A DNA stretch of 64,000 nt from Pinus tabuliformis. Its lineage: Eukaryota; Streptophyta; Pinopsida; Pinales; Pinaceae. This document shows, piece after piece, positions 12,508 through 23,023 of this stretch (the first letter of the stretch is position 1; the number at the start of each line of letters is the position of its first letter). Location: positions 515,138,102 to 515,202,101 of the forward strand of contig CM062805.1 in NCBI GenBank assembly GCA_031772625.1, in the 5' to 3' direction. A program made the position numbers and the translations under genes. The notes under the pieces are model-generated. The model saw nothing but the letters and a program-made list of their open reading frames with translations. It ran no database searches and had not been told where the DNA came from.

Positions 12508-13044
12508 TTTGTCACTGAGAAGGAGGTCAATCTCTAAAAGTATTGCATAGAACCATATCAGAGTCGCAAAAGCAAGGGCAATCAAGGGCATATAGGTGCA
12601 TACAGAATCGGGTCGTACGAGACAGTGATCATACATGGAAAATAATAAAAAAGGGCAGCAGTTGCAATACAAGGGTCATACACGCATGTGAAAGCGATGA
12701 CCATTCGCTGTAAGAGAAAGACGATCATACATGCACAAGCGACAACAGCAGTCAGTTGCGAACATACATAGGGAGCATGTGCACAGACAGGGTGACGACA
12801 AGCGCAGAGTACAACAACATGATAAAACTACATCAGAGTACAACAAAAATGTGTCACTATTGCTTTCTAGCATGATATTTTGATATTTCATTGTATAATG
12901 TAAACTTTTCATTATAAATATGGAGGATGACTTTATTTTTGTCAAACTTATGTTTTGTAGAATGTGAAAGTTCCATTATAAATATGGGGATAGCCTGATT
13001 TTTTTATCAAAAATCGGCCTATGAATAAGAATATGATATCTCTT
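12508..13044. other. non-coding remnant, nothing recognised
   Basis: This stretch follows the primer site, where a Copia leader and gag would be expected, but no gag pattern is visible. Two related short blocks with CATTATAAATATGG occur near 12,910 and 12,971, suggesting a small tandem duplication. Confidence 0.4.
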
Positions 13045-14134
13045 TGTTGAAGTGAAAATGAAAAATTTTATTATCCTGGTCTGTATATATAGATGGATAA
13101 TGTTTCTTGTGCCAAAAGTAACATAATCTTGTCACATTCTATTTCACTAGTAACATTAGATATATATAAGCAAGCCCCAACTAGTCATTTGGCGTTATCT
13201 CTAGTGGTTGGGAAGAATGGTTGTTATCTTCTCCACCTAGGTCCAATTCCATGCGAGTGACATGATGATGAGAAATATTGTTGTAATGGCTACATGCCTA
13301 TGAATATTGTTGTATTAACCCTCACACTTGTCCTCGAGCTGAGAGAGAGGATGTTTCCCTTGAAAAAAAAATATAGAAGCCCCAACTAATGATAGAATTC
13401 AAAAGATTCATAGATGCAGATCTAGTAATAACTTCAGAGATAATTTGCTGCCTTCAAGGTTTGAAGATCTAGATTGTTTACATGAAGTAATTTTTAAGGT
13501 AATATCCAGAGTAAGAAGTATTTATTTTTCTACAATAAGCATGGTAGAAACCAATCTCCTGATCTGATAATTACCACCTAATAATGTTAAACAATTTATC
13601 TTTATGTCATTGATATCATTGAGTAATTATACACAGAAAATCCTCAACAGCAATGCAACAAAAACAGAAAGATCATAAAGAGATAGCCAAGCACAATAGA
13701 GACAACAACTTTTCCTTAGGAAACCCAAAGTTTGGAGAAAACCCAGCAACTCTTCTTCTAGGAGAAACTTTCTTCAACAAGGTTTACAATTTCAAATTGT
13801 CTAGAAATCTGTGCCAAAAAATCCAAGTCCAAACTTCAGTCAAATTTGTCCTCTATCTGCTCCCACGTGTGGTTGTTATAGAAGAGAGATGATGATTAAT
13901 GAGTGATCAACTGAAGTCAAATGGGTGAAGTGACATCATGTATATATCTATACAAGTCAAATGGGTGAATTGTACCAAGGGACACACCTTTCATGGTGGA
14001 GCCAACTTGACTTCTTGAGCCTAAATGATGCCCAAAATAAAATTTATTTTATTTTAATTTCCATAATTCTTCTAGGTCAACTTAGGAGGCCTCTTGGCAT
14101 ATGGGAATACCTCCTGATGCTACACAATTCAACA
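13045..14134 (-). mobile_element. Copia-type 3' LTR on the minus strand
   Basis: On the minus strand the LTR starts TGTTGAATTGTG at 14,134, directly after a purine tract AAGAGGGAG (14,135-14,145). It is taken to end CACTTCAACA at 13,045. Within it, 13,720-13,745 read in reverse carries GGGTTTTCTCC..TTTGGGTTT, a degenerate form of the motif conserved in the other Copia LTRs here. It is interrupted by a SINE at 13,184-13,376. The left end is inferred only from its TG...CA form. The purine tract and adjoining sequence resemble those of the gag-only element at 15,717-21,256. Confidence 0.5.
13172..13388 (+). mobile_element. tRNA-derived SINE with target-site duplication
   Basis: The body (13,184-13,376, 193 bp) has a tRNA-like A-box region (TATCTCTAGTGGTTGG, ~13,195) and a B-box-like AGGTCCAATTCC (~13,240). 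These are spaced as in RNA polymerase III internal promoters. It ends in an A-run (13,363-13,371). It is flanked by a perfect 12-bp duplication AAGCCCCAACTA at 13,172-13,183 and 13,377-13,388, the signature of LINE-mediated retroposition. No protein is expected. The family (for example Au-like) cannot be named without alignment. Confidence 0.75.
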
Positions 14135-14639
14135 CTCCCTCTTAGCGAGGGAGGTATTCTCATTGACTACAACAGATTTCCCCTTAGCTGAAATTTCTCC
14201 TCCATAAGAAAAGTTCATGAGCTTGCTATGTTGATGTATGTTTATAGATAACTCCATCCTGGAGTGGGCAATGTGAGTATCCAGGGCTTATACATTTGGC
14301 CAAAATCCTTTATGGCTCCTTAGGAAAATGTACCAATCTCCTTTGGTCAAAGCCCTTTATGACCCAACCAAGTCCTTCTAGCTTCTTAGGAGAGAATCTG
14401 CCCTTGGACCATTAACCCTCAGCCAAAAGGACCAATGACCTCTTGGCTCAAGGACTCATCATTCCCTCAAATTCAAATTGTGCTTCACAAAATTCTATGT
14501 TAACAAACATTCTAAGCAGAAGAAAGGTAAAAAAAAGTTGGTCGTTGATTATTCCCCACTTAGTGAAATCCTCAAACATATTAAGCCTCCCATCCCTAAT
14601 AAGGATTATCTAATTAATCTAGATTTTGGAAGGAAATGA
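14135..14639 (-). mobile_element. internal 3' remnant of a minus-strand Copia element
   Basis: Directly inside the LTR at 13,045-14,134 lies a purine tract and sequence similar to that just inside the 3' LTR of the element at 15,717-21,256. The shared block is AGGGAGGTATTC next to the purine tract in both. No pol or gag coding is visible, so only a fragment survives. Confidence 0.4.
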
Positions 14640-15420
14640 ATTCTCGCATTTTCAAGAATGCCTCCTCAACTCTGGAAGAGGTTTGGTTGCGTATCCTATC
14701 CCAATTCAGGAAACTATTGCCTCCACACAATGGTCCTCAAAGGATTGGGACTGCCCTCCAGCATAGTAAATCATTTTAAGTCATCTTGGAATTCATCCTC
14801 AATCCATCTCCTCTGAGGCTTCCTCCTGCTCCTCGCGTTACTAGTCCATCTAATTGGTCCCTTCCTCCCTCAAACTTTATTAAGCTTAATTTTGATGGGG
14901 CTTCCCATGGTAATCTGGGGTCGGCAAGCTATGGTGGAGCCTTCAGAGATAGCGCAAGGAAAATTTCGACATCTTAGTAGGGAAACTTGGCTTCACCACC
15001 AACAAGGAGGCTGACCTTTGGGCCCTAGAGCAGGATTTAACTATTGCATTAAATCACAATTATCATCGGCTCGTCATTGAAGAGGATTCTTTGCTAATTA
15101 TCTCTATCCTGAGAAACTTCAATGTGGCTCACCTCTTTCGAAAATCTCTGGCAGTTGGTGCATTGAATTGCTTATCTCCAAGGTCGCCTCTCTGCTTCAA
15201 CACATTGGGGCCCCTATGTTGTTGCATGTCCGTCGCTTAGGTAACAAACTTGCAAACTATCTGGCAAATTATGGACTGGACTCTGACCATCCCCATCTGG
15301 AATCGCCTTGGTCTCAGGCTCTCCCCGACCAGTTACGCCACTCATGTATCTCTATTTCTACTCAAGACCACACCCCCACAACAGGTGTTAATTCTATTGG
15401 CACATCATAGTTATGATGAG
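14640..15420 (+). pseudogene. plant LINE RNase H domain remnant
   Basis: The stretch 14,786-14,977 reads into a typical plant LINE RNase H start: K-L-N-F-D-G-A-S, then G-N-L-G and G-G-A-F-R-D. This includes the first catalytic Asp. After a frame change, 14,995-15,290 continues with the T-N-K-E-A-D pattern (the Glu-containing helix), a V-I-E-E-D-S-L strand with the next Asp, and H-V-R-R-L-G-N-K-L-A-N-Y-L-A. The usual Asp of the last motif is replaced by Asn (LAN rather than LAD). Frames shift at least twice. The RT domain is missing upstream, so this is a 5'-truncated copy. Flanking 15,421-15,716 is probably its 3' untranslated tail. Confidence 0.7.
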
Positions 15421-15716
15421 GACACTTGGTCCATAAGGCCACATGGCCTCTAATGCTCTCAACCACAAGTTACAACTCTGTAATATATTCTCGCATGCAG
15501 GTTAATCTTAGAAGGTTCAAGTGGAAGTACGCCTCCCTATGGAAAGTTCGTTGGATATTAATTGCAAGTAATCATATCCATGTGTGGCTCTTTGTGTGCA
15601 TGGTTGAGGGTAGTATAATGGGGTGGTGATGCTCGTTTTTGGACCTACCTTGGCTTCTGGTTAGCAGCACTGCCATCCCACAATTGTCGTCAGCGATACT
15701 TATGTCTGATCGTCAT

Positions 15717-16756
15717 TGTTGAGAAATCTAGGGGCAACAAGTGTAGGTGATTTCTCTTGCTTTGATAACTGCTTGTGATTTATTTGTACTTTACTTGATT
15801 AACTTCTTCTTTCCTTTATTATTATTAGTGTTCTCTATCATCAAACAGCTACCAAATCATAAAGAACAATGAGACAATAGGACACAAGATATAGGCGATC
15901 AGCCAGGGCCAAAACCTCTCCAACTGAGAGGAAAACCTTCCAAAACCCTTCTCTTCTTATATAACTTCAATTGACGAATTCCAAGACCTATGACCCTTGA
16001 CCAAGACATCCTTCCTTCTTGATGAGCTTTCCTTACACAACTTCTAGTGACAAACTTCAACCTTCCAGCAACTTCGACCCCAACAACAATATTAACAGCT
16101 TCGACCTTGATGCAGGTTCGACCTACTAGCTTCACAGTTTCGATCTAGAGGCAGCTTCACAGCTTTGACCTCACAGCTTCGACCTTGCAGCTTCACAACT
16201 TCGATGCAGATTCAAAATTTCATCTAGCCTAGAAACTGTAGAAACCCTAACAAAAGAGAGAGAGAGAGAGGCCCAAAAACTTCGATCTTGATCTCTTCTT
16301 CTTCTTCTTTGTCCTTTTCTAGCTTCTATCTTGAGAAGATCAAACTTGCTTGAGTAAGTATACAAATGAGGTTGAATTCCTTCTTATTTATAGGCTTGTG
16401 AAGGGTACAAATTGTTATCTTGAGGCCGAATTGTCCCTTCATGTAGGCCGACTTGATCTTTGTGCCATGACAAGGTCTTGGAGGGTCTTTTGACTCTATT
16501 TTGACTCAATAAATTTTTCTTTACAATATGTAACATGCCCAAATGGGTCTTCAATACATGACAATGGCTCAATTGACTTTATGGCAAACCTAGAAGCACT
16601 CAATGGGTGCTTGACCTAATATTAAATTTCCCTTGCGCATGAAACCCATGCCTCAAGAACACAAATAATAAATTTATTTTTCTCTTTTCATTAAATACAT
16701 AAAATCATGATTACATATGCCATTATGAAGACCAAACCTAGTTACATATTTCAACA
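15717..16756 (-). repeat. 3' LTR of the gag-only Copia element
   Basis: 1,040 bp, with TGTTGAG/TCAACA ends. On the minus strand a TATA box (CCTATAAATAAG, ~16,380-16,393) starts the transcribed part. Downstream lies a short minisatellite of CAGCTTCGACCTT-like units (16,040-16,210), shorter than in the partner LTR. An AG-repeat (GAGAGAGAGAGAGA, ~16,256-16,270) lies between them. Confidence 0.85.
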
Positions 16757-16757
16757 C

Positions 16758-18676
16758 TCCCTTTTAACTAGGGAGGTATTCATAATCCATGCAAGGTACT
16801 TGGACATTCTCAATCTGAAGAATTCTCATAAGAAGAGTCAAATTGGTAACCCATCTGTATAGCATCATATCATCCAACATTGTCACATAGCAAGGCCTTG
16901 ACTAACAGGTCTATCTCTCCACAAGATCAGAGCACAATGTTGGCGACAGTGATGATTTATAGACACCCTCATCATTGTCTCTCTCGGAACATACCCCACC
17001 CAAGTTCTCTCAAAATAAATTCCACCATGACTATTCTTATCTTGGATTCCTAGTCCTCAAAGAATATCGGTCCTCTACGACTACTCTTATCTTGGATGCC
17101 CTACCACATCCTCAAAGAGTATCGAATACTAGATGCTTACCCAATCCTCCATTCTATCTTCCCAGGTGAAGGCAAAAATGATGTGTCTATCTCTCCCTCT
17201 CAACTAGGGAGGATATGCACATTCCAGTGAAAGAATGTGCCCAAGCTCCCTCTTAATCAGGGACTTGACTAAGCTCTCTCTTGACCAAGGACTTGCTTGC
17301 AGCAGCTCTTTAGGTGGAGATCATGGGGCAACTAGCTGCTTGAAGAGCTCCTCCTTTCGATATCATGAACTTCTTTTTCTTTATTCAGGAGTCTTCATCC
17401 TTTTGGGACTTCTTTGTAGGACATCAACCATCCATCACTTTCATTCATGAATCATGCCATTTATGTCATCCTTTCTTTCATTGGAAAGTGATCCATTAGT
17501 CCATATTTGGCCTTTCCTTCATGCCTTGCTACCTTCTATTTCCTTCAGGATCTCTCATCCTACCACATGAGTGTCAGTTGTAGATGACATCTACAGCTCT
17601 TCCTTTGGTAGCCCTACATTAGCCCATCTAGATATATTCAAAAATAGAAAATGAAAATTAAATCAAAAATACCTTTGTGATGGTCTTTCATCATGACATC
17701 TCCTTGTTTGCATGAACATCCTACATATATATTGACATATCTCCAAAAAGATATATAACGTCAAGGGTCTCTTTCTTTTTAAGACTTTATCGGGATCTTC
17801 ATATCTTTCCCATGGAGATATCATAGTCAAATATTCTAGTCCTTGGATGTTGATTACCTTCTCCATAGTTGCAATTTTCATGATCTCTTCCTTTCTTTAT
17901 TCACACATTTCTTCCCAGGAACTTCTAATCATAGTTCCTTTCAACTTTGTCAACCATCTCATATTTCATATGAGGACATATTATGTTGTTTTATCTAGTC
18001 AATGTGTGAACCATGCCTTCATGCATCCTTTCACAAGAGGATATCCTTTCTTTTGATCATGCTCTTGAGGTAGAGCACTCATTCATGATATCTGCAACCA
18101 TATGAAATGACTCTATTTTATCAAGTACAAGCATACATACCTCATCTCTTTCTTTTGGTCATCTAGACTTCCTTTGGAAGCTTCCATGATTGAAAGAATT
18201 TCAATTCCTTGACTTGCTTCACTTCTTTTGACATCATACCATCATCCCATAAATTCCATACAAGTTAGAATTCCCCGCAAGACACTTGATTCTTCCTGTA
18301 GGTGAACCTTCCAATGAAGATTCCAACGGAAGATCTTGATCATCCTCATCTTACAAATGCTCCTTTTGAATGATGTGCGATGAACTCTATACTAGATGAC
18401 TTTCTTTTTCCCATAAGTACTACTTATGCTTCTAATGAGGTTACCAAGAGCTACATACTTCTATAGGTGACAGACATAGACTTTTGTTCTAACTATCTTT
18501 CATGCTTCTTTATGATGATGTCATGAGCTTTTGCTTTCAATCGTACGTTTCTATGATGCCATCTCCTAACATGATGCATCTTATCATGCTTCTAATGATT
18601 CCTACCATGATAGTTATACTTTACAATAGAAAACTTGAAACATAAACTTGAAAAGAACTAGGTGAGGAAGACTATC
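16758..18676 (-). other. internal region of the gag-only element, no coding seen
   Basis: Nearly 2 kb between gag and the 3' LTR contains no pattern of protease (DSGA), integrase, RT (YVDD) or RNase H. Short repeats such as CTCCCTCTTAA and CAAGGACTTG recur around 17,190-17,290. The sequence is pyrimidine-rich on the plus strand. It may be non-coding filler as in other non-autonomous elements. Confidence 0.5.
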
Positions 18677-19529
18677 TCAATCATAGTAGAGATCTTTTAC
18701 TTCCTCCTTCTTGGATTTCTTCTTTTCAGCTTCTTCCACTTCTTTAGTGATATGGGCTTCTTCCCTTCCTCTTTTGTTGTTGTCCTTCTTGAGCTTTGGA
18801 CAATATCTCTTGTAGTGCCCATATTCATGACAACCATAGCATTGAACCTTCGACATGTTGTTCTTCTTTTTCTGAGGACCAAGCTTCCCAAACTTCCCTT
18901 TTCTTCTAGCCATGGCAGCAAATGCTTGAGCTTGCTCGCTTGATCCTACATCGATTTTTGCCTTCAGCCTGGTTTCTTCGATTTTGCACAATGACCATAG
19001 TTCATTGAATGGAGTAGCTTCCTTCTTCCCATAGATGCTTGATGTGAAGTTGCCCCATTCCTCTGGTAGTGCATTGAGCACTATGGTAGTCATTTCCTTA
19101 TCAGACATTATTTCTCCCAACTCTTGGAGTTGGTCTCTTATTTTTGACACCCTCATAAAGTATGAGGTTATTCCTTCTTCTTTTGATATCTTCATCTTGT
19201 AGAGCTTGAGCTTCTTCTTTCAGCGGTTCGACAATTAAACCCTTAACATGACCAACGACTTCATTTTCTATGAGGATCAAATCTATCCTCTTCTTCCATG
19301 CAAGAAAGTTTGATGACCCAACCAATTTGTTGCTCTCCTTGCAATATGAAGTCATTTTGACATATTCAAATATAGATGATGAAATCTTCAACTTGATGCC
19401 TTCTTGATTTTGATGATGATGTAGATAATAGAAGATGTCTTTCTTCAAAAGTGATCCTTGGCTCAAAGGGAGATCACATTGATTCCTTGATGATGATGAC
19501 AACGCTTTTTCCTGCTTTTCTTCCTTCAA
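18677..19529 (-). pseudogene. Copia gag with CCHC zinc knuckle (internally deleted)
   Basis: Gag forms the virus-like particle and packages element RNA. The N-terminal part (19,529 to ~19,212) has the Copia gag start with N-F-L-A-W-K-K-R-I-D. The C-terminal part (19,195-18,677, 172 aa) has M-R-V-S-K-I-R-D-Q-L, then L-N-A-L-P-E-E-W and a CX2CX4HX4C knuckle C-Y-G-C-H-E-Y-G-H-Y-K-R-Y-C. It ends with a Lys/Glu-rich tail. The two parts sit in different frames and abut near 19,212 in a way that removes a few dozen residues of the middle gag domain, apparently an internal deletion. The full-length family gag would be expected to be continuous. Confidence 0.75.
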
Positions 19530-20121
19530 GGCAACACTAGTTAAACTTGTTTCACAACCTCAAATTTTGGCCCTTCTTCAGAATTTCAGCTTGTTGTAGC
19601 AGTTATGCAATTTCGGCCTTTTCTGCAATAACCCTAGTTCACACGTGTGGCTAGAAGATGGACAAATTTGCCTCCTTTCTACTTCGCTTGACTTGACTTC
19701 TTTTTCTTGTTATTTTGGCTTGCAAAGGAGACCTTTCTTGGCACAAAACTTGATCCTTGATGGTGGTTACAATTCAATACTTGCTATTGCAGAAGGATGT
19801 CTTAATAATTTGCATGTGTGGAGAATATAGCCCAGAAAAACAGACCCAAAAGTGCTTCGCTCTTCCTTCCTCGTGATAATGATTGTAGAATGTGTGAGAT
19901 TCCAAGAACGATTCAAGTGTGGAACCTTTCTTTGGATGAGCTAGGGTTTTGAGGTCTTCTTTGATGCTCTTAATTAATCCCTTTCAATATGATGAGAGGG
20001 TTAGTCCTTCTTGATGATTGATGCTCTTGATGCTTGCAAGATGATCTCTTTATACTTCGTCCCTCGAGTCTCATTTTTCGTGTTGCCCTTCCTTGATGTA
20101 GTCACCTTAGTTCTAATACCA

Positions 20122-21256
20122 TGTTGAGAAATCTAGGGGGAAACAAGCGTAGGTGATTTCTCTTTGCTTTGATCACTGTTTGTGATATATTTTTACTTTA
20201 CTTGATTAACTTCTTCTTTCCTTTATTATTATTAGTGTTCTCTATCATCAAACAACTACCAAATCATAAAGAACAATGAGACAATAGAACACAAGATATC
20301 GGCAATCAGCCAGGGCCAAAACCTCTCCAACTGAGAAGAGCCCACCAAAATCCTTCTCTTCTTATAGAACTTCAATTGACAAATTCCAAGACCTATGACC
20401 CTTGACCAAGACCCTCCAAGACCAAGTCATCCTTCCTTCTTGATGAGCTTTCCTTACACAGCTTCCAGTAACAAACTTTGACCTTCCAGCAACTTTGACC
20501 CCAACAACAATTTTAGTAACTACAACCTAGCAGCTTCAGTAACTTTGACCTAGCAACTTCAACAACTTCGACCTAGCAGTTTCATAGCTTCAACCTTGAT
20601 GCAGCGTCAGCAGCTTCAACAGCTTCGACCTAGAGGCAGCTTCACAACTTTGACCTTGCAGATTCATAGCTTCGACCTTGCAGCTTCACAGCTTTGGCCT
20701 TGCAGCTTCACAACTTTGACCATGCAACTTCACAGCTTTGATGCAGCTTCAGAATTTCATCTAGCCCAGAAACTAAGAAACCCTAACGAAAGAGAGAGAG
20801 AGAGAGGGGCCCAAAAATTTTGATCTTGATCTTCTTCTTCTTCTTCTGCTTCGTCCTTTTCCAGTTTCTATCTTGAGGAGATCGAACTTGCTTAAGTGAG
20901 TATACAAATGAGGTCGAATTCCTTCTTATTTATAGGCTTGTGAGGGGTACGAATTGCTATCTTGAGGCCGACTTGTCCCTTCATGTAGGTTGACTTGATC
21001 TTTGTGCCATGACGAGGTCTTGGAAATATGTATCATGCCCAAATTGGTCTTCAGTACATGACAATGACTCAATTGACTTTATGACAAACCTAGAAGCACT
21101 CAATGGGTGCTTGACCTAAAAATAAATTTCCCTTGAGCATGAAACCCATGCCTCAAGAACACAAATAATAAATTTATTTTTCTCTTTTCATTAGATACAT
21201 AAAGTCACGATTACATGTGCCATTATGAAGACCAGACCTAGTTACATATTTCAACA
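20122..21256 (-). repeat. 5' LTR of the gag-only Copia element
   Basis: 1,135 bp. It has the same ends and layout as its partner, with the TATA box near 20,930-20,945 (minus strand). Its internal minisatellite of CAGCTTCGACCTT-like units is longer (about 20,440-20,760). It lacks a block present in the partner near 16,465-16,530. Most of the length difference comes from these two changes. Confidence 0.85.
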
Positions 21257-21261
21257 GTCAT

Positions 21262-22169
21262 GTCGTTGGTTATAATAGTTGCAATGCACTAGGTGGTTGG
21301 CCCAACACTTGGTGTTAACTAGTTCACAAGACATTGGAGGATTGGCCTTTCTCTGTTTTTAATGTTGGGCCCTCATCTCCCAGCTGCAATGGTATGGTCT
21401 CTCTAGGGTCACAGGTAGCCAGCTCGATTATTGGTAATGGCTTGGCTCTCCTATCGAATTTTTTGTCTCTTCTTTGTTCGTCAACTGTTTTAACCCACCA
21501 ATATGCATGCATTCGTCTCAAGCTTCCTGGTGGTCAAGTTTGGAAGATTTTGGTGCATAGGTCGATTCATAGTGCCTCTCCAACTTCTCACATGGTAATT
21601 GATGCCTCTTCTCAACTATCCAGTCTACACTAAGATAGGTTAGGGAGTTTCAAACATGACGGGCTTGATGAGGCATTTTGTGGTTCATACAGCTGGAAAC
21701 AGGGTCTCTAGCGACCATCTGACAAACCCTTGGTCCTTGGGTGCAGCGTACTACATCCAAAACGGTGGTCAACTGGCCCACATAGAACAACAATCGTGGT
21801 CTCAGCTGGTTGCAAGCAGGTGGCACACAACTTATGGCTCTAGTCAAGATGCATTGTGCGACTCCAAGCAATTCCTGGGCTGGTTAATTCGTAGTTTCCT
21901 TCGGCTAACAAGCCAAGCACCGTAATAAATTAGTCTTTCTGTCTTTTAGAAAATGGTAGTTTTTTTTTGTTATGATGACTGGCCATAGCACAACCCTTAT
22001 GCCTTTGAATTCTTGAAGCTAGTGCAAAATTTTGGAAGGCTTTTTTGTCTATCTGATGCACAAATTAGGCAAAGACAATGTAATCTCAAGATACTAAACT
22101 TGTGCTAGTGGTTTGGTTTCCCACTGCAGACTAGTAGCACAAATTGCTCTTCTCTACAATGCATTACTT
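21262..22169. other. unassigned stretch between the Copia element and the pararetrovirus remnant
   Basis: No convincing protein pattern on either strand. The left part was contiguous with 15,421-15,716 before the GTCAT insertion, so it may be the distal LINE tail. The right part near 21,960 has a T-run. Nothing else could be assigned. Confidence 0.4.
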
Positions 22170-22780
22170 GGTTAATGGAAAGTCGAACCTTAAACAAACA
22201 AAAAAGGATGATCTAATTAAAAGAATGAATGGATGAGATATCTTTTCAAAGCTTAATTTCAAATCTTGATTTTGGCAAATTGCTCTAAGCCCTAAAGATA
22301 GATACAAGATGGCCACTGTTGTTCCCATGGGACAATATGAGTGGACTGTCATGCCCCTAGGTCTTAAAAATGCTCCTAGTGAATTCCAAAGAAGGATGGT
22401 TGATACTTTTAGGCCCTGTATAAAGTTTCTTGTTGTATATATTGATGACATTTTAAGTTTTAGTAAAAATAAAAAAGAGCTTAGAACATTTGGAGTTCTA
22501 TGATCATGTATATGGCCATGGTTTGGCGCTCTGAAATAAGGAAAACAAAATGCTCATTGGAGTTTCTGAGGTCAATTTCCTCGGACTTCAAATATCATAT
22601 GGACAAATTGTTCTCCAACACTTTGGAACATATCTAATTGTTCCCAAACATCCTAAAGGAAAAAACGCAGCTTCAAAGGTTTATTGGATGTATTAACTAC
22701 CTCACTCCTTTTATTCACATATGGCTACAGACAAGAAGCTCTTGACTCATAAGCTAAAAATAATGCCCTTTCCTGGTCCA
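22170..22780 (+). pseudogene. endogenous caulimovirid reverse transcriptase, part 1
   Basis: This is an old genomic copy of a plant pararetrovirus (Caulimoviridae). The residue pattern follows the family's RT domain: a K-L-N-F-K-S strand, then the Y-E-W-T-V-M-P-L-G-L-K-N-A-P motif typical of caulimovirids rather than Ty3 elements, and a catalytic Y-I-D-D box (22,436-22,450). A connection strand with N-F-L-G-L and G-Q-I-V-L-Q follows. In-frame stops occur near 22,240 and 22,270, and at 22,501. Frame changes follow in 22,500-22,770. The polymerase is broken at 22,780 by the insertion of a family G LTR (target duplication GTCCA) and resumes at 35,828. The copy is clearly inactive. Upstream viral domains (movement protein, coat, protease) were not seen. 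Confidence 0.75.
22776..22780. repeat. target-site duplication GTCCA (left) of family G copy B
   Basis: GTCCA at 22,776-22,780 is repeated at 35,828-35,832, directly flanking TGTTACC...GGTAACA. One copy is enough to keep the caulimovirid polymerase frame continuous. Confidence 0.9.
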
Positions 22781-23023
22781 TGTTACCCACCACCTGTGGT
22801 TAGTATCTGTTAAATTTGGCAACTAGGGCCAAACATCACTTTGGACAGCTCTTATGAGGCAGCTGATATTTTTCTTGGATTCCTCTCTCCAAGAAGTGTA
22901 GGATTGATCTAATGGTCATCCCATTCTAACATGTACAAATGAAGTTATGAATTTATTTTGATTAGCCATCAAATTAGCCTCCTCCAGCCTTCAACGTTGC
23001 ATATAAATACAACGTGCCTCCTC

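Larger units (their letters stand above)
15717..21256 (-). mobile_element. gag-only Copia-type LTR element (complete ends)
   Basis: Two LTRs (15,717-16,756 and 20,122-21,256), each TGTTGAGAAATC...ATTTCAACA, enclose 3.4 kb. A perfect 5-bp duplication GTCAT flanks the whole (15,712-15,716 and 21,257-21,261). The minus orientation is set by the primer-binding site (reverse of 20,110-20,121, TGGTATTAGAAC) beside the right LTR and the purine tract (reverse of 16,757-16,767) beside the left one. Only a broken gag is recognisable (18,677-19,529). No protease, integrase, RT or RNase H pattern was found in the remaining ~2 kb. This matches the organisation of the non-autonomous TR-GAG class described in plants, which depends on enzymes from other elements. 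The LTRs differ by indels and scattered substitutions, so the insertion is not recent. Confidence 0.85.

Noticed and set aside
18662..18943. 93-codon hydrophobic frame on the plus strand
   Set aside because: Antisense shadow of the Lys-rich gag tail on the minus strand.
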